64,000 bases of DNA from Sipunculus nudus. Lineage: Eukaryota > Annelida > Sipuncula > Golfingiida > Sipunculidae. The notes beneath the pieces were generated by a model that saw only the letters and a program-made list of their open reading frames with translations, had not been told where the DNA came from and did not search any database. Each line of letters begins with the position of its first letter. Position 1 is the first letter of the stretch. This document shows positions 23,360 to 34,197 of the stretch, in pieces. The translations under genes were made by a program, and so were the position numbers. Where the stretch lies: assembly GCA_026874595.1 (NCBI GenBank), contig CM049309.1, positions 52,736,079-52,800,078 of the forward strand, given 5' to 3'.

Positions 23360-24645
23360 TAATGAAAAGAGTCGTCTTGTTTGCGTAGGCAAGCAATATT
23401 GAAAACCGTGGCATTGTCCATCACTATAATAACATCCAGAACTTCTTTGTCCATGTTTTTAAAAGATGGGGCCCCCATTCATATTCACATGAAAGGCGGG
23501 TGCATTAACTGCATTATCTTGATTATGGAATACATTATTTATTGAAATCTCCGACTTTTTGCGTTTATGAAGAAGGCCAGCAACTGATTCAGCTTTATTG
23601 AAGAAAATAAGTGGTGTCAGCTTGGAGAATGATATAGAGGGTCAGGTCTCTGGAGCCTCTGTCTTCAGACTTTCGGCTTGAGACCTTGACAGCAATTTAC
23701 AGCCAGGCCCATGGGTGATGAGGCAGAAATTTCAATGGCCTTTTATAGTTGGCAGGAAAGGTGACAGAATGGCTGTATTGGGGGTCTCCAGCACTAATAA
23801 AAGGCACGATTGAAATAGAAAGAACTAAATAGACTTGCCACATTCTGCATTGGTCACCTGTGGCGAGCTGGCATTCCCCAGTGATGGGCAGCCCACTTGG
23901 TGCCGCAGTTGGTTAAATCTGATGGGGGTAAGGTCACAAGGCCACAAAGGCTGTATTAAAGGCATGAGGGTACAGCCTTCCCCTGATGGGAGGCCTATGT
24001 TTGAAGGGTCTCCCCACTTCCTTTGGTTGCCATGTCTTGATGAGGCGAGTCCCTTGTGCCCCATTAAGTTATCGACTCAGTGCTGCCAAGAAGTGGAAAC
24101 CATTAGATCAGCCCAAATATGCCCAAACCTCACAATAGATGTACGAAGGGATGTTGCTGTTTTTGCTCTGTAGATTGGCCAAATTGAGAACTATTCGCTG
24201 ATGGAAAATTGTGTTAGAGACCATTCTTGCGTGGCATCGATGGATGCATGGACTGAGAGCTGCTTCTAAGCTGGCCAGTAAAATCCATAGAAACCAACTG
24301 GTGTGTGAGTGGGACCTAAGCCATCCCAGTGTTGTGCTGCACCAAGAATTTAAGAGGAACTGGCAGGTCTGTGGGGAACCCCATAGTAAGGGTCTCTGCC
24401 TCGCGAAAATTGGCTGGGACCCCTCTATCAAACATGCTATAAGAACGCTATTTTCCCTAAGGGGCCCTTCTATTTTCACGTCTTACTGTGGTCATAAAAA
24501 AACCTGGATTGGGATGGAGATTTCACATTTAATCCAGATACTCAATGTTCTACGACCAGGCTGTTTTGCCCCCTTTTCAGGCTGTTACATAAGTTACACG
24601 GCGGCAGAAAATTTCATGGTTGTCAAGCAAAACCTCCAGGGATAA
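23360..24645. other. Long repeat-free island, less AT-rich
   Basis: This 1.3-kb stretch lacks homopolymers and tandem repeats. It has open frames on both strands, including + 24211-24645 (144 codons, without an ATG at its start) and minus 24108-24479. Overlapping frames on both strands usually mean low stop density, not a gene. No domain is recognised. Its texture fits a conserved non-coding block or diverged coding remnant, but I cannot distinguish them. Confidence 0.3.
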
Positions 24646-27600
24646 TGTTTTAAAGTATTTCATTTGCAGTCCACCAGTGGACAAAACCATTATTGTTTCT
24701 TTTAAGTACTAATAGATATGATGACCAGTATATGTAATTGAGTTCTTCATGTTGACTGTGCTTATTTCACAAAGGGATAAAATTTCCAATTGTGATTAAT
24801 TTAAAAAACTTTATATAAGGTCCACATGAGGATTTCTTTGAAATTTTGCACATTCAAGGATTCAGGATAAAGACTGGATGAAGAATTCTTGAACCAGCAA
24901 TAATAAACATTCATATAACTCAGACATTTGAAACTTGGTGAATATGTACTGTAATTTTGTAGGACAAAATTTAGGTTTCAGGCCGTGATAGGCTTTTACT
25001 GCTAGCCAGCCATAGACTTCTTGTTTAGTGTCATATTTTGAACATTTTCATTTATGACGATGGTTCATTTTCCTTTTTAACCTTGTGACTATGATATTTT
25101 ATTAAGGGAAGATTAAAATAACTCACTAATAACTTTGATATAAAACATTAAATAATTATTATCAGACATGTTGATGTAACTGATTAACGTTTCAAGGTGT
25201 TGGACCTCTTTTTGTAGTCATGCACCAGGATCATTTGCTAATGAATGATCATGGATCATAAGGGTATATTGATTGGAGAATCTTAATTGTTCTTGAAGCC
25301 TTTGTTCCTGTCAAACTGATATTTCAGCTGGTAAACAGCATCATTTTGTCGGCCATGTTTTCTGGCCAGGGATGCCGTGATAGACACCTATGAATCTTCC
25401 ATGATGCCTTGCAAGTTAGTGGTCTGACAAGTGTAGTTGGCTCTGTGCTTGGCGTCCCACTCTTGATGTACAGACCTTACACTCTGCCCCCAAGTGAACA
25501 GTTTTGTTTGCCTTCACACATGGTCAAATGTAACAATGTTCATTAATGTCATTATAGAACACTAAAGAACTATTTGGTTAAGTATGGAATTTCATTAACG
25601 TCTGATATGTAGCAACTGTCACATTACCTGGATAATCTTGTGCTACAGACATATTAAACGGGAATGGTTGAATTTATAGACCAGTGTGTGAAAAAGTGGA
25701 TATAGCTGCAGTGGCAAGTGTCAGATAAATAAAAAGAATACAGATTAAAAACAAAGGTGTGCAGGAATCAAGAAAAATGATCAGTTCCTTTTTAATGTTT
25801 TATTGCCCTCATTTTGCTCACCATACCAATCTCTAGTGATTGTAAATAAAAAAAAATAGTTTATTTGTATTCCCAGCAGAAGCAACATTAAAAATATGTC
25901 CTTTGAATAAGTAAAAGAGCCCATTTCAGATTTGGAACAGGTGCATCCATCTTTTGATGCAGTTCTGGAGATTCACCAAGGGCAGTGTGAGCAGAATACA
26001 AAATAGCAGGTACAAGCTAGGAAGATTTTTTTGCAGTTTTTTTTTTCTGTAGCCTTTTTTCTCAGTTCTGTAGCTGTGATAATGTCAGCCAACAAAGTTT
26101 CTTCCCCTGTTCCTTGGCAGGCATTGTGGATAAAGGGGCCAGAGAAAAGAGCAAAACTGCTTTGCAGGTGGCAAATTAAACAAATTACCATTTATTCTAG
26201 CAGTGCCCTTGGGGTTTAATAGAAACGACTAATATGCTGTAATCTAATAATGAGTCAAGTAAATCCTTGTGGTAATTGCATTCGTGAAAAATCTGTGGTC
26301 ATCCCGTAAGGAAGCAGGCATGGGAAATCTTCTTGGAGATTAGAATGCATAATTAGATTAAGGTAACTTTGGGTATCATTTTAGATTAATTAAAAAAAGA
26401 CATACTATTACAAGTGAGATTAGTGGTAATATGCTAATAAGCTTACAAATGGAAACCTTTTTAATTTTATGCTACTTTTCAGGACAGCATTTGTCTTACA
26501 CACCACATGTCCATTGCCAAAGATAAGCAATCATACATACACAATTGAACATCTTAGCTGCAAATTACAGAACATACATGGACATGTGTTCAGAGCTAGT
26601 TAAGTCTGTTGGGAAACCATCAGTGACAGATCACAAAACTATTGACCAGCAGCATTAGTGTGCTTAATGACGGGGACAGATAGATCCTCGCCCCACTATC
26701 ACGGCTGACCTTCTCCGACCAGCTGTCATTACTGCCTCTGTTTTGCCATTGATAGGAGACAAAAACGGCTGTATCGTGCTTCAGCAATGCATCAGGCTTC
26801 CATTCAATCATCTGTTGAGGGAAAAGAAGATTACACAGAATCACATGCTTTTGTTTTATTGTGAAGGCAACATGTTTTGGTATTGGGATTGAGTCTGGCT
26901 TTATTATCTTTCTTATTCGCACTGCTTTTCAGCAACCAGTAGACTTAAACCACTCTGATATCTTTCACTTACTGTTCCTAAGTACGCACAAAATGACCTC
27001 AGATGTACATTTTCCATTATGAGCACAAATATCAATTATTTTACTACAAACAAGAATTATTCTGTTTTCAGCCATTCCTCTTCAGAAATAAACGGAAAAA
27101 CATTTCATTAATAGTTTTTAAGTATCTTTGGAAATTCTAAATGTCTTTAATTCTAAATTTATAATATATAATTATGATATTTAGAATTCAGATTATTGGA
27201 TAAGATTGTCTTTGAAACTTCTTCTATTAATTTTGCCACAAAGGAAACCTTTCTCACCACATATTTTCAAGAGAAATGCAAATTATAAGGAAAGTACTAA
27301 AATGGGATGACAGAGAATTTCGCTTTGCAACCCTTTCAGTGTTTTGGGTCCCATGTTTACTGTTCTTCATGTCATTATCAGTCATGGGTTTTGCCATGTG
27401 ATGTATACAGCTGAAAAACTATGTCTATATTTGGAACAAAGCTGCAGTTTCTTCATGGATCCATTGATTACTCAGCCCTGGATTTCCTAAGAAAACATCA
27501 GCTCTCGTGCCTACATGTGACATTGTTCTTATCATCCTCCTGAACTGGGGTCAGTAACTGAATTACTAAAACCACATAATGATTAAAAGAAGGTCTGCTG

Positions 27601-27780
27601 TTGAATAGATGAATAATTCATGGTTAAGCCTATGGTTGGTTGGGAACTGTGCTGTTGAGTACATTATTTCACAGTATATACATTTTCTTTCAAGAAGGTA
27701 TCAAAATATTGCCACAAAATATTGATGTATTTCTTATCCATGATGTTTGGACAATTTCAATAAATAGGGCGTCATCTAGA
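24646..27780. other. Unassigned AT-rich sequence with TAAT-rich segment
   Basis: No gene recognised. At about 26225-26450 TAAT/ATTA cores are frequent (for example AATCTAATAATGAG, AATTAGATTAAG and TAGATTAATTAA). This suggests a homeodomain-type regulatory element, but AT-richness alone could give this. A minus frame at 26620-26922 has no recognisable domain. Confidence 0.35.
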
Positions 27781-27820
27781 AATGAAAACCCCATCTGATT
27801 AATGAAAACCCCATCTGATT
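27781..27820. repeat. Perfect 20-bp tandem duplication
   Basis: The 20-mer AATGAAAACCCCATCTGATT occurs twice without mismatch. Confidence 0.98.
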
Positions 27821-28096
27821 AAGTATTGTATAAAATAAGCAAGAAAGTTTAGTTTCTGTTTGATCCATTAGAGCTATACAGCACTACATTAGACCAGATC
27901 TGCGTGAAGTTTTTGTGAATATTTTATGTCCTGCTTTCAAGTTACTCTGTGGCAAGAAAATGTGTCAATCATGTCCCGCTCCTGTCTTGATAACCAGCTG
28001 CCAGTAAGGAATACAATAAACGCTGAGTTTACAGATTATTATAAACTAGGCAATAATAAAATCTCACCCTAGAAGGAATGCAAGCAGTAGGGGGAA

Positions 28097-28214
28097 AGGA
28101 ATACATTTAAAACCTAAGAATTCAATGTTTTGAGGTGTTTATTTATCAAGCACTGGGGGAGGGGACTGGAATACATTTAAAACATGAAAATGGAATGTTG
28201 TAAGGTATTTATTC
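28097..28214. repeat. Imperfect ~71-bp tandem duplication
   Basis: GGAATACATTTAAAAC occurs at about 28097 and again at about 28168. Each is followed by an AATGTT and a GGT(G/A)TTTATT phrase, with G-rich spacers before each copy. Confidence 0.8.
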
Positions 28215-28439
28215 TTTGTCTTTTGAGTCGTCTTGCACCTGTACCCTGGTCAGCAGGTGGCAGAAGAAAATGGCAAAGTGCTGCCATAGCATGGCACATC
28301 TCCTGTCACAGGTGACGATAGGTCATGTTTACAGGAATAAAAAAGTCAACTTCCAGTGGAGGGAACATACAGCTGATACAACAGTACACTGGTACTAATA
28401 GTTATTATTTTGATGATTACAAGGTTGTTAGAGGGTTAT

Positions 28440-29060
28440 TAAAGAGGTAGGGGGCACCATTTATGGATGATGGCGGTGACGACAGCTTGCATGTGGCTGA
28501 TTACTGTGGCTGGTCTGTTCTGACATAGCAGCCATTGGGGCCACCTGCTTCTGTCATGGATGCTGACAACAGGAGATGGCAAACTGCTGATGTATGTAAA
28601 AGGAAGCAACGGAGGATAGAACTGTCACATTTCTCCTCACCAACCAGCCTCTCTTGACATCTGTATCAACACAACTAACATTAAATGTACCAGCAGGCTT
28701 CCCAAAGTGCTGTTCTTGTGTGGGAGAACTAGCCAGCAACAGGACTTGTGTTTCCAGGATGCTGAAGTGGTTATATGCTTTTATGGCTGATGCTTTTTGA
28801 TGAAGTTGATCCGGGGGACGCACCAGCCTTTGTGCGTTACATAATGCCTCCCCATCACATAACAGAAGCCCCAAACAATAACTGTCAGTGGCCCCTGATG
28901 TATTACGGCCTATTTCATGTTCCATTAGGCACATTTCCCTCCACCGGCACTATGTACATCCCTCCACGGATGGCGTTGCTAATCTGTAATAGTCAGTAAG
29001 GGCTGCAAGAAGACTGTTCTCTCCAGGGCATCCTTCCATCACCTGTTAGCAGCTCCTACA
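28440..29060. other. Repeat-free island, less AT-rich
   Basis: The stretch reads as ordinary single-copy DNA with open frames on both strands (minus 28554-28934, + 28775-28999) and no recognised domain. It resembles conserved non-coding DNA in texture, which only alignment can confirm. Confidence 0.3.
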
Positions 29061-29754
29061 GAAGGTAATCCAGCACCAGTTCTAGGCCATGTTGAATTGA
29101 AGATAATAAGGACTTAAGAAGATGCTTAGCAGAGTTCTTGGTAAGACTTGAGTGTTCTGTCAATCAAGCCACATATAAAACACAAACCAGAATGGCCAAT
29201 GTAGGCGTATCATACAAAAGTTATCTTTTAAAGGATTCAGCACAAAAAAAAGATCAATATTTTTCTGCACAGACACAGCCAGGTACCACGGTGATTGCTC
29301 AGCAACGCGAAAAATAGAGTCTTTCAGGAATTAATGTTATTATGGTTTTAGAACCAGTTCATATTTGTTGGTTTCCTTACTTTATGGCAGGTAATAATAG
29401 TAAGTCCTTTTAATATAAAATCAGTTGCATGTCTCATGTGCAGGTGTTACCACAGGCATGGTTGTTATTGTTTGGCACATTCATGTATAAGGTAATGTTT
29501 TTCAGTTTTGATTACGAGGGTTTATCTGTTGCCTGGGGTCACTTAAAAAGTTATGAATGGATTTTCACAAAGCTTTATTGGATGATTATTCATTATTTAG
29601 CTGCAGTTTTGCTGTGATGACTGTAATTACAATCATATGGAGAGACCGTGGAAGCTTCATAAAATCTAGATATGACCATACATGTTTCCTATTCTTTAAA
29701 CAATGATTAATTGTTTGTAGGTTTCATGCTGTACCAAATAAACTTGACCAGTTG
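29061..29754. other. Unassigned sequence with a possible repeat fragment
   Basis: About 29430-29600 contains the phrases TTGTTTGG and AAAAAGTTATGAATGGATTT followed by TCACAAAGCTTTATTGG. These resemble the internal modules of the dispersed mollusc repeats. No ends are visible, so it is at most a fragment. Confidence 0.3.
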
Positions 29755-30160
29755 TTAAAGGGACATAATCAGGAGCTAAATTATGCTATTCTTCCACACT
29801 GTCAGTTCATTTTTATTTTTATGCCCCCGCCACAAAGTGGCCAGGGCATATAGTTTTACCCATGTCCGTCCTTCCGTCATTCCGTCATTCTGAAATCAAA
29901 CAGTTGTACAGACTTTTTTTCGCAATGGCTGCAGATATTGGCCTGATTTTTGGTGTGTGGGCAGATAATGTCCATCCGTCCGCATCTGTTAACTTTTACC
30001 TTGTGAGCGGGATATCTCTAAAAGGATTCACCGTTGGAAATTTATAACATCAGTGAAGATGTATATTGATAAAATTCTCAGTAAAGTTCGAAGTTGGTTG
30101 ACCTTGACCCATTTTTAGCTCAGCTGACTATAAGTCATCTGAGCTATAGTCGTGGTCCAT

Positions 30161-30230
30161 TGTCCGTCGTCCGTCCGTCTGTCCGTCCGTCCGTCCGTCC
30201 GTCCGTCCGTCCGTCTGTCCGTCCGTCCGT
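30161..30230. repeat. CCGT microsatellite
   Basis: About 17 tetranucleotide steps of (C)CGT with a few TCTG interruptions, in the position just downstream of the 5' hairpin where this repeat family usually carries it. Confidence 0.97.
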
Positions 30231-30261
30231 AGATGTGGCACGTTTTGAAACCGTAAGACAT

Positions 30262-31560
30262 AGGAATCCAAAATTCAGCATAATGTTAGATGTCCCAAAG
30301 ATCTCCTACCAAGCCGAAAACTGGGTCTTTGCGACTTCGTTCCTTTGAGAAATTAAGGAAAAACCTCAATTTTTTATTAAAAACCTATTTTCACACTTCA
30401 GGACTGCCTAATATCAAAACCACTCATCTGTTTTCCCTCATATTTACCATAAATATTCTTCTATATAGTTCCTATGTACATGCCAGAAATTATGTCTGTA
30501 TTATATAATTTAAAAAAGTTATGGGCCCAAACATAATGCATTTTGTGAAAAATCAGGAAAGATATTTGATCACTTAACACAAAACTTGTTAAAGCTATGG
30601 ACTTTTTTTCCAGTAATATAACTTTAATTTATCAAAATTAAATTGTATACCCAAAATTAGATCAAAATCTTTTAAATTTTTTAAAATATTAACAAAAATA
30701 AAAAATTGGTACCTTAAATTTTGCCCAACTTTGACCATGGCACGTTTTTTTCCTGTAAGTACTGTGGATTTAATTTTCTCAGCATGTTTTTGTTAGCATT
30801 TTGTCTGTTAACACCAAAAATTTGAAACCAGTTGATAAAAAACTGTAGATTTTATTCAAGTTTTCAAGCACCATGTAACAAATTGTTTACATCAAGCTAG
30901 TGTTATGCAGTTTTCAAGAGCTCAGCTCCCCAGCTTCAGCTGTCAGTTCCTAAAATTTGGCATACAATTAGATGTCTCCAAAATTCCCTACCATGCCAAG
31001 AATTTGGTCACTAGGACTTAATACCTTCGAGATATTAATGAAAAACTTCATTTTTCCATTAAAAACCTATTGTTACACTTCAAGACTGCCTAATATCAAA
31101 ACCACTGATGTGACTTTAATCATATATAATATACATATTTTTCTATACATTCTCTATGCATATGCCAGAAATGATGTCAGTATTGCGTAATTGTTTTAAG
31201 TTATGGGCCCAAACATAATGCACTATGTAAAAAATCAAGAAATATATTTACTCCCTTAACAAGGGGATTGCTGAAGCTAGAGTTTTTTTGCCAGGGATGT
31301 AACATTATTTAATCATGATTCAATTGAATACCCCAAATTAGTTCTGAATTTTTCAAATTTATATGTAATTAGTATAAATATAAAATTAGTACCTTAAATT
31401 TTGCCCAACTTTGACCATGGCACATTTGTTTCCTGTGAGCACGGTTGATATAATTTTCATATCATGCACACAAGGATTTCAGCTTTTTAGTTTAGAAAGC
31501 TGAAAGAAATTGGCCAAAAATTGTAGCTTTTATTAATGTTTTTATGAGACCATGTCAGAC
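30262..31560. repeat. Two ~681-bp direct modules inside the inner element
   Basis: Matching anchors are GACTGCCTAATATCAAAACC at 30402 and 31084 (offset 682) and TTGCCCAACTTTGACCATGG at 30721 and 31401 (offset 680). Also shared are AGTTATGGGCCCAAACATAA and ATTAGATGTC near the module start. Divergence is visible throughout, so the duplication is not recent. Confidence 0.88.
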
Positions 31561-32784
31561 CTTAACTCTCTCCAGCCCCTCTTGAGTCACCTGTATGTTG
31601 ACCTTGTTGAACTTTCAGCAAATTATGCATGCTTGAGGCGAGCCATACACTGTTGCAGGTAGTATGGCCAGCCACAGTTGGTCTAGGTGTCCAACCCAAC
31701 TCATCTAGTAGTTTTAACCAACAACATAACAATTAACAATAAATAAATAAATTTTTTATTGTTTTTTAATAACAAATTAAAGAAAAATAAAAAAGAATTT
31801 GTTAGTTTATAATAACAGGAAATCAACTTGCTGTTACTGATGATAAAAGAATCTTGTATCGATGGATAGAATGTCATGTACTCCAAATAACACCATGCAG
31901 TCACCTATGGTATTTTTCAGTTCAATTTTAATGATAAAAAAGTAAATCATATTATTCATTACTTATCATTAGGGATCATATGAAGGAAATAAATGATAGA
32001 CAAAGATGCAGTTGATATTATTAATCTAGATTCCTTTTGTGTCTAGTGTGTACATTGATGTGAAATTAGTCCAAAATGAATATATTACATTTTTTTTTTT
32101 TAATATAAATAAAAGCCATAAAACCAGGTACTTTTGATCATAATTTAAATGTGTGAATTTTGTATATTCTGGATTCTCAACATAATTGTTTGGTGAAAAC
32201 TGAATAAATGCCAGTAATGGTGGGAAAACTTTGCAATTGTATTTAAATACGAATATGAATATGTACTCCATTATAAAATTTCTTGCATAAAGAATTGGAA
32301 TTCAGGTAAAAATGAAATTATATGAATACCAGTGCAAATACTTTCAAAATGTATTCATGAATGCATTCATGAATATATTCTTTAATATTATTTTAATAAT
32401 CATATCAGTTATATTTCATTTTAAAAAATCATATGATTCTCTTATTATTTTTTATAAAAATTATATTTGGGACAATATTTGTAATTTTTTTTAATAAATA
32501 GTTAAACTCTTATATTATATGTTCTGCTTATAAGTTATATGGCCAAGTCAAAATCTGTGTGACAATAGTACTCCATTTGTTAATAAAATAAATGAAATCA
32601 GTCCTCTTCCCTGTCTCCAAAGGTACTATCAAAATCATACATAAGCTAAACAACAACAACTCATAATACAGCTTATATTTATTACCACACAAAACCAGCA
32701 TGTGCCTCATTTCTAAATAATATTTTTTTATCATATATAACAGCTGAGCGTCGTGACCCATAGGTCCCTTGTTCTACATTTAAG

Positions 32785-33420
32785 AGCTGATTATAGAAAA
32801 ACACTCAGTAGCTTATATCTCAGGAACCCTTGTGTGGATTTTCACAAAACTTGCTATGATAATTCGGACTGATGGTCTGTACGTGCTGCACAAATTTGGT
32901 GGCGCCACCTGCAATTTCTGATTTTTCAATCAATTTTTATCGGATTTTTCAATTTTAGCCTTTTGAGTGGGATATCTCTAAAAGGATTCACCGTTGGAAC
33001 TTTATTTCATCAGTGAAGATGTATATCAACAAAATCTTGGTCAAGTGCAAAGGTGGGTGACCTTGACCTATTTTTCTTTGTTTTAGAGCTGATTATAGAA
33101 AAACACACAGAAGCTTATATCTCAGGAACCATTGTGTGGATTTTCACAAAACTAACTATGATCATTTGGAATGACGGTCTGTGCTTGCTGCACAATTTTG
33201 GTAGCACCACCTACAATTTCTGATTTTTTAATGTATTTTAATCAGATTTTTCAATGTTGGCCTTTTGTGCAGGATATCTCCAAAGGAATTCAACACAGGA
33301 ACTTCATTTCTTCAGTGCTAATGCATGATATTTACAAAATCTTGGTCAAGTTCAAAGATGGGTGTTCTTGACCTACTTTTCAAGGTCACAGAGCTTAGAA
33401 TAGAAAAAACTTAGGAGCTT
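32785..33420. repeat. Diverged ~270-bp modules of the middle element
   Basis: AGAGCTGATTATAGAAAAAC occurs at about 32782 and 33085, and a variant AGCTTAGAATAGAAAAAAC follows at about 33392. Each is followed by GCTTAT(A)TCTCAGGAA. GGATATCTCTAAAAGGATTC occurs at about 30010 and 32971, with a diverged GGATATCTCCAAAGGAATTC at about 33273. Confidence 0.8.
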
Positions 33421-34197
33421 ATTTCTCAGGAAGCATTTGGTGGATTGTTATGAAACATGGTACATACCTCTCCAATTTAAATTTATAACTGATTATCAGC
33501 TTTTGCTAATATTCTAGTTTTGCAATGCAATGCTTACAGATACTGGCCTAATGTTTGCACATGTATGGACTTTTTTTCACTGTGCCTGCAGATACTGGCC
33601 TGATGTTTGGTGTGTTGCTTGATAATGACCCGTTACAGATTGAGTTTGTATTTTGCCCTTGTTGACCTACTTTTGACCATACGACACCTCCTGATGAACT
33701 ACAAAATTTAACAAATGTTTCTAATTTGCCCCAGGCGGGGGCATTCGTGTCATTCCATCACATCTAGTTACAAATGTTTCCCAGCAAAACCATCCCAGCA
33801 CACGGTCTCATTTCCTTGCTTACAGATGTTTTACACCATGTTATGGCTCTGCTTGTTGTTAAAGACAGTCTTTTTACCATAACAAGGCTGCTGACTGGAG
33901 GTCTGATTAAGGAAGGCGCCCCCAGATTTTCAGCCAGCAGAAGCATGTATTACATTTTTTGGGTCAAGTCAGTCGAGCATCTCCTAATTGACAGGTGTTT
34001 TGGCTCAGCGATGCTCAAGCGCTGTGTTTATGTTGACACCTGACATCGCGCCCGGTCCACTGTTTTTAACACTTGTTTACAGGAGAAAGCGAATGATTTC
34101 AGGGCAATATTTTGGCAGGTACAGATTTATTGTAAAGGGAAAGAGCTATTTTTTCGTGTTAACTCAACATGCTTTATAGGTGATTGGGCCCCTTTAA

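Larger units (their letters stand above)
30113..32773 (+). mobile_element. TTTTAGCTCAG-type Helentron-like element, innermost insertion
   Basis: The 5' end has the hairpin AGCTCAG...CTGAGCT (30117-30145). A 9-bp perfect subterminal inverted repeat links GCTCAGCTG (30118-30126) with CAGCTGAGC (32741-32749). The 3' end has a small hairpin, GACCCATAGGTC (32755-32766), and ends CCTTGTT (32767-32773). A sister module of the host element (33058-33100) gives the uninterrupted order TGACCTTGACCTATTTTTCT then TTGTTTTAGAGCTGATT. Here TGACCTTGACCCATTTTT (30099-30116) and TACATTTAAGAGCTGATT (about 32775-32792) flank the insert, placing the insertion in the T run. The interior has a CCGT microsatellite, two ~681-bp direct modules and a very AT-rich right half. 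It is non-coding; short frames such as the RPSVRPSV peptide come from the microsatellite. Confidence 0.72.
29821..33769 (+). mobile_element. ATGCCCCCGCC-type Helentron-like element carrying another element
   Basis: The left end, ATGCCCCCGCC (29821-29831), pairs with GGCGGGGGCAT (33734-33744) as an 11-bp perfect inverted repeat. Each end also folds locally. The left hairpin spans 29821-29849. The right hairpin, TGCCCCAGGCGGGGGCA (33727-33743), is followed about 20 bases later by CTAGTT (33764-33769). The interior has repeated modules, such as GGGATATCTCTAAAAGGATT at about 30009 and 32970, and CAGATACTGGCCTGATGTTT near 33589 matched by a variant at about 29932. Without the inner insertion the element would be about 1.3 kb. 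I recall this terminus as widespread in mollusc genomes. No protein is encoded. Confidence 0.75.
29755..34197 (+). mobile_element. Second TTAA-flanked element, split by a 3.95-kb nested insertion
   Basis: The left part is 29755-29820 (66 bp) and the right part 33770-34197 (428 bp), together 494 bp against 516 bp for the intact copy at 6234-6749. The ends read TTAAAGGGACATAATC and, from the other side, TTAAAGGGGCCCAATC, a 13-of-16 match, so terminal inverted repeats are clear here. The left part ends CACTGTCAGTTCATTTTTAT; the intact copy continues CAGTTCAGTTTTGCTTTAAA into CAAAAGTTCCCCAG. The right part resumes ACAAATGTTTCCCAGCAAAA. The interruption therefore fell in the T-rich stretch around GCTTT|AAAC of the intact copy. 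Open frames at 33774-34179 echo those of the other copy and are not considered genes. Confidence 0.8.

Noticed and set aside
30094-30348. Arginine/proline/serine-valine repeat peptide
   Set aside because: It is a translation of the CCGT microsatellite in a known type of dispersed repeat.
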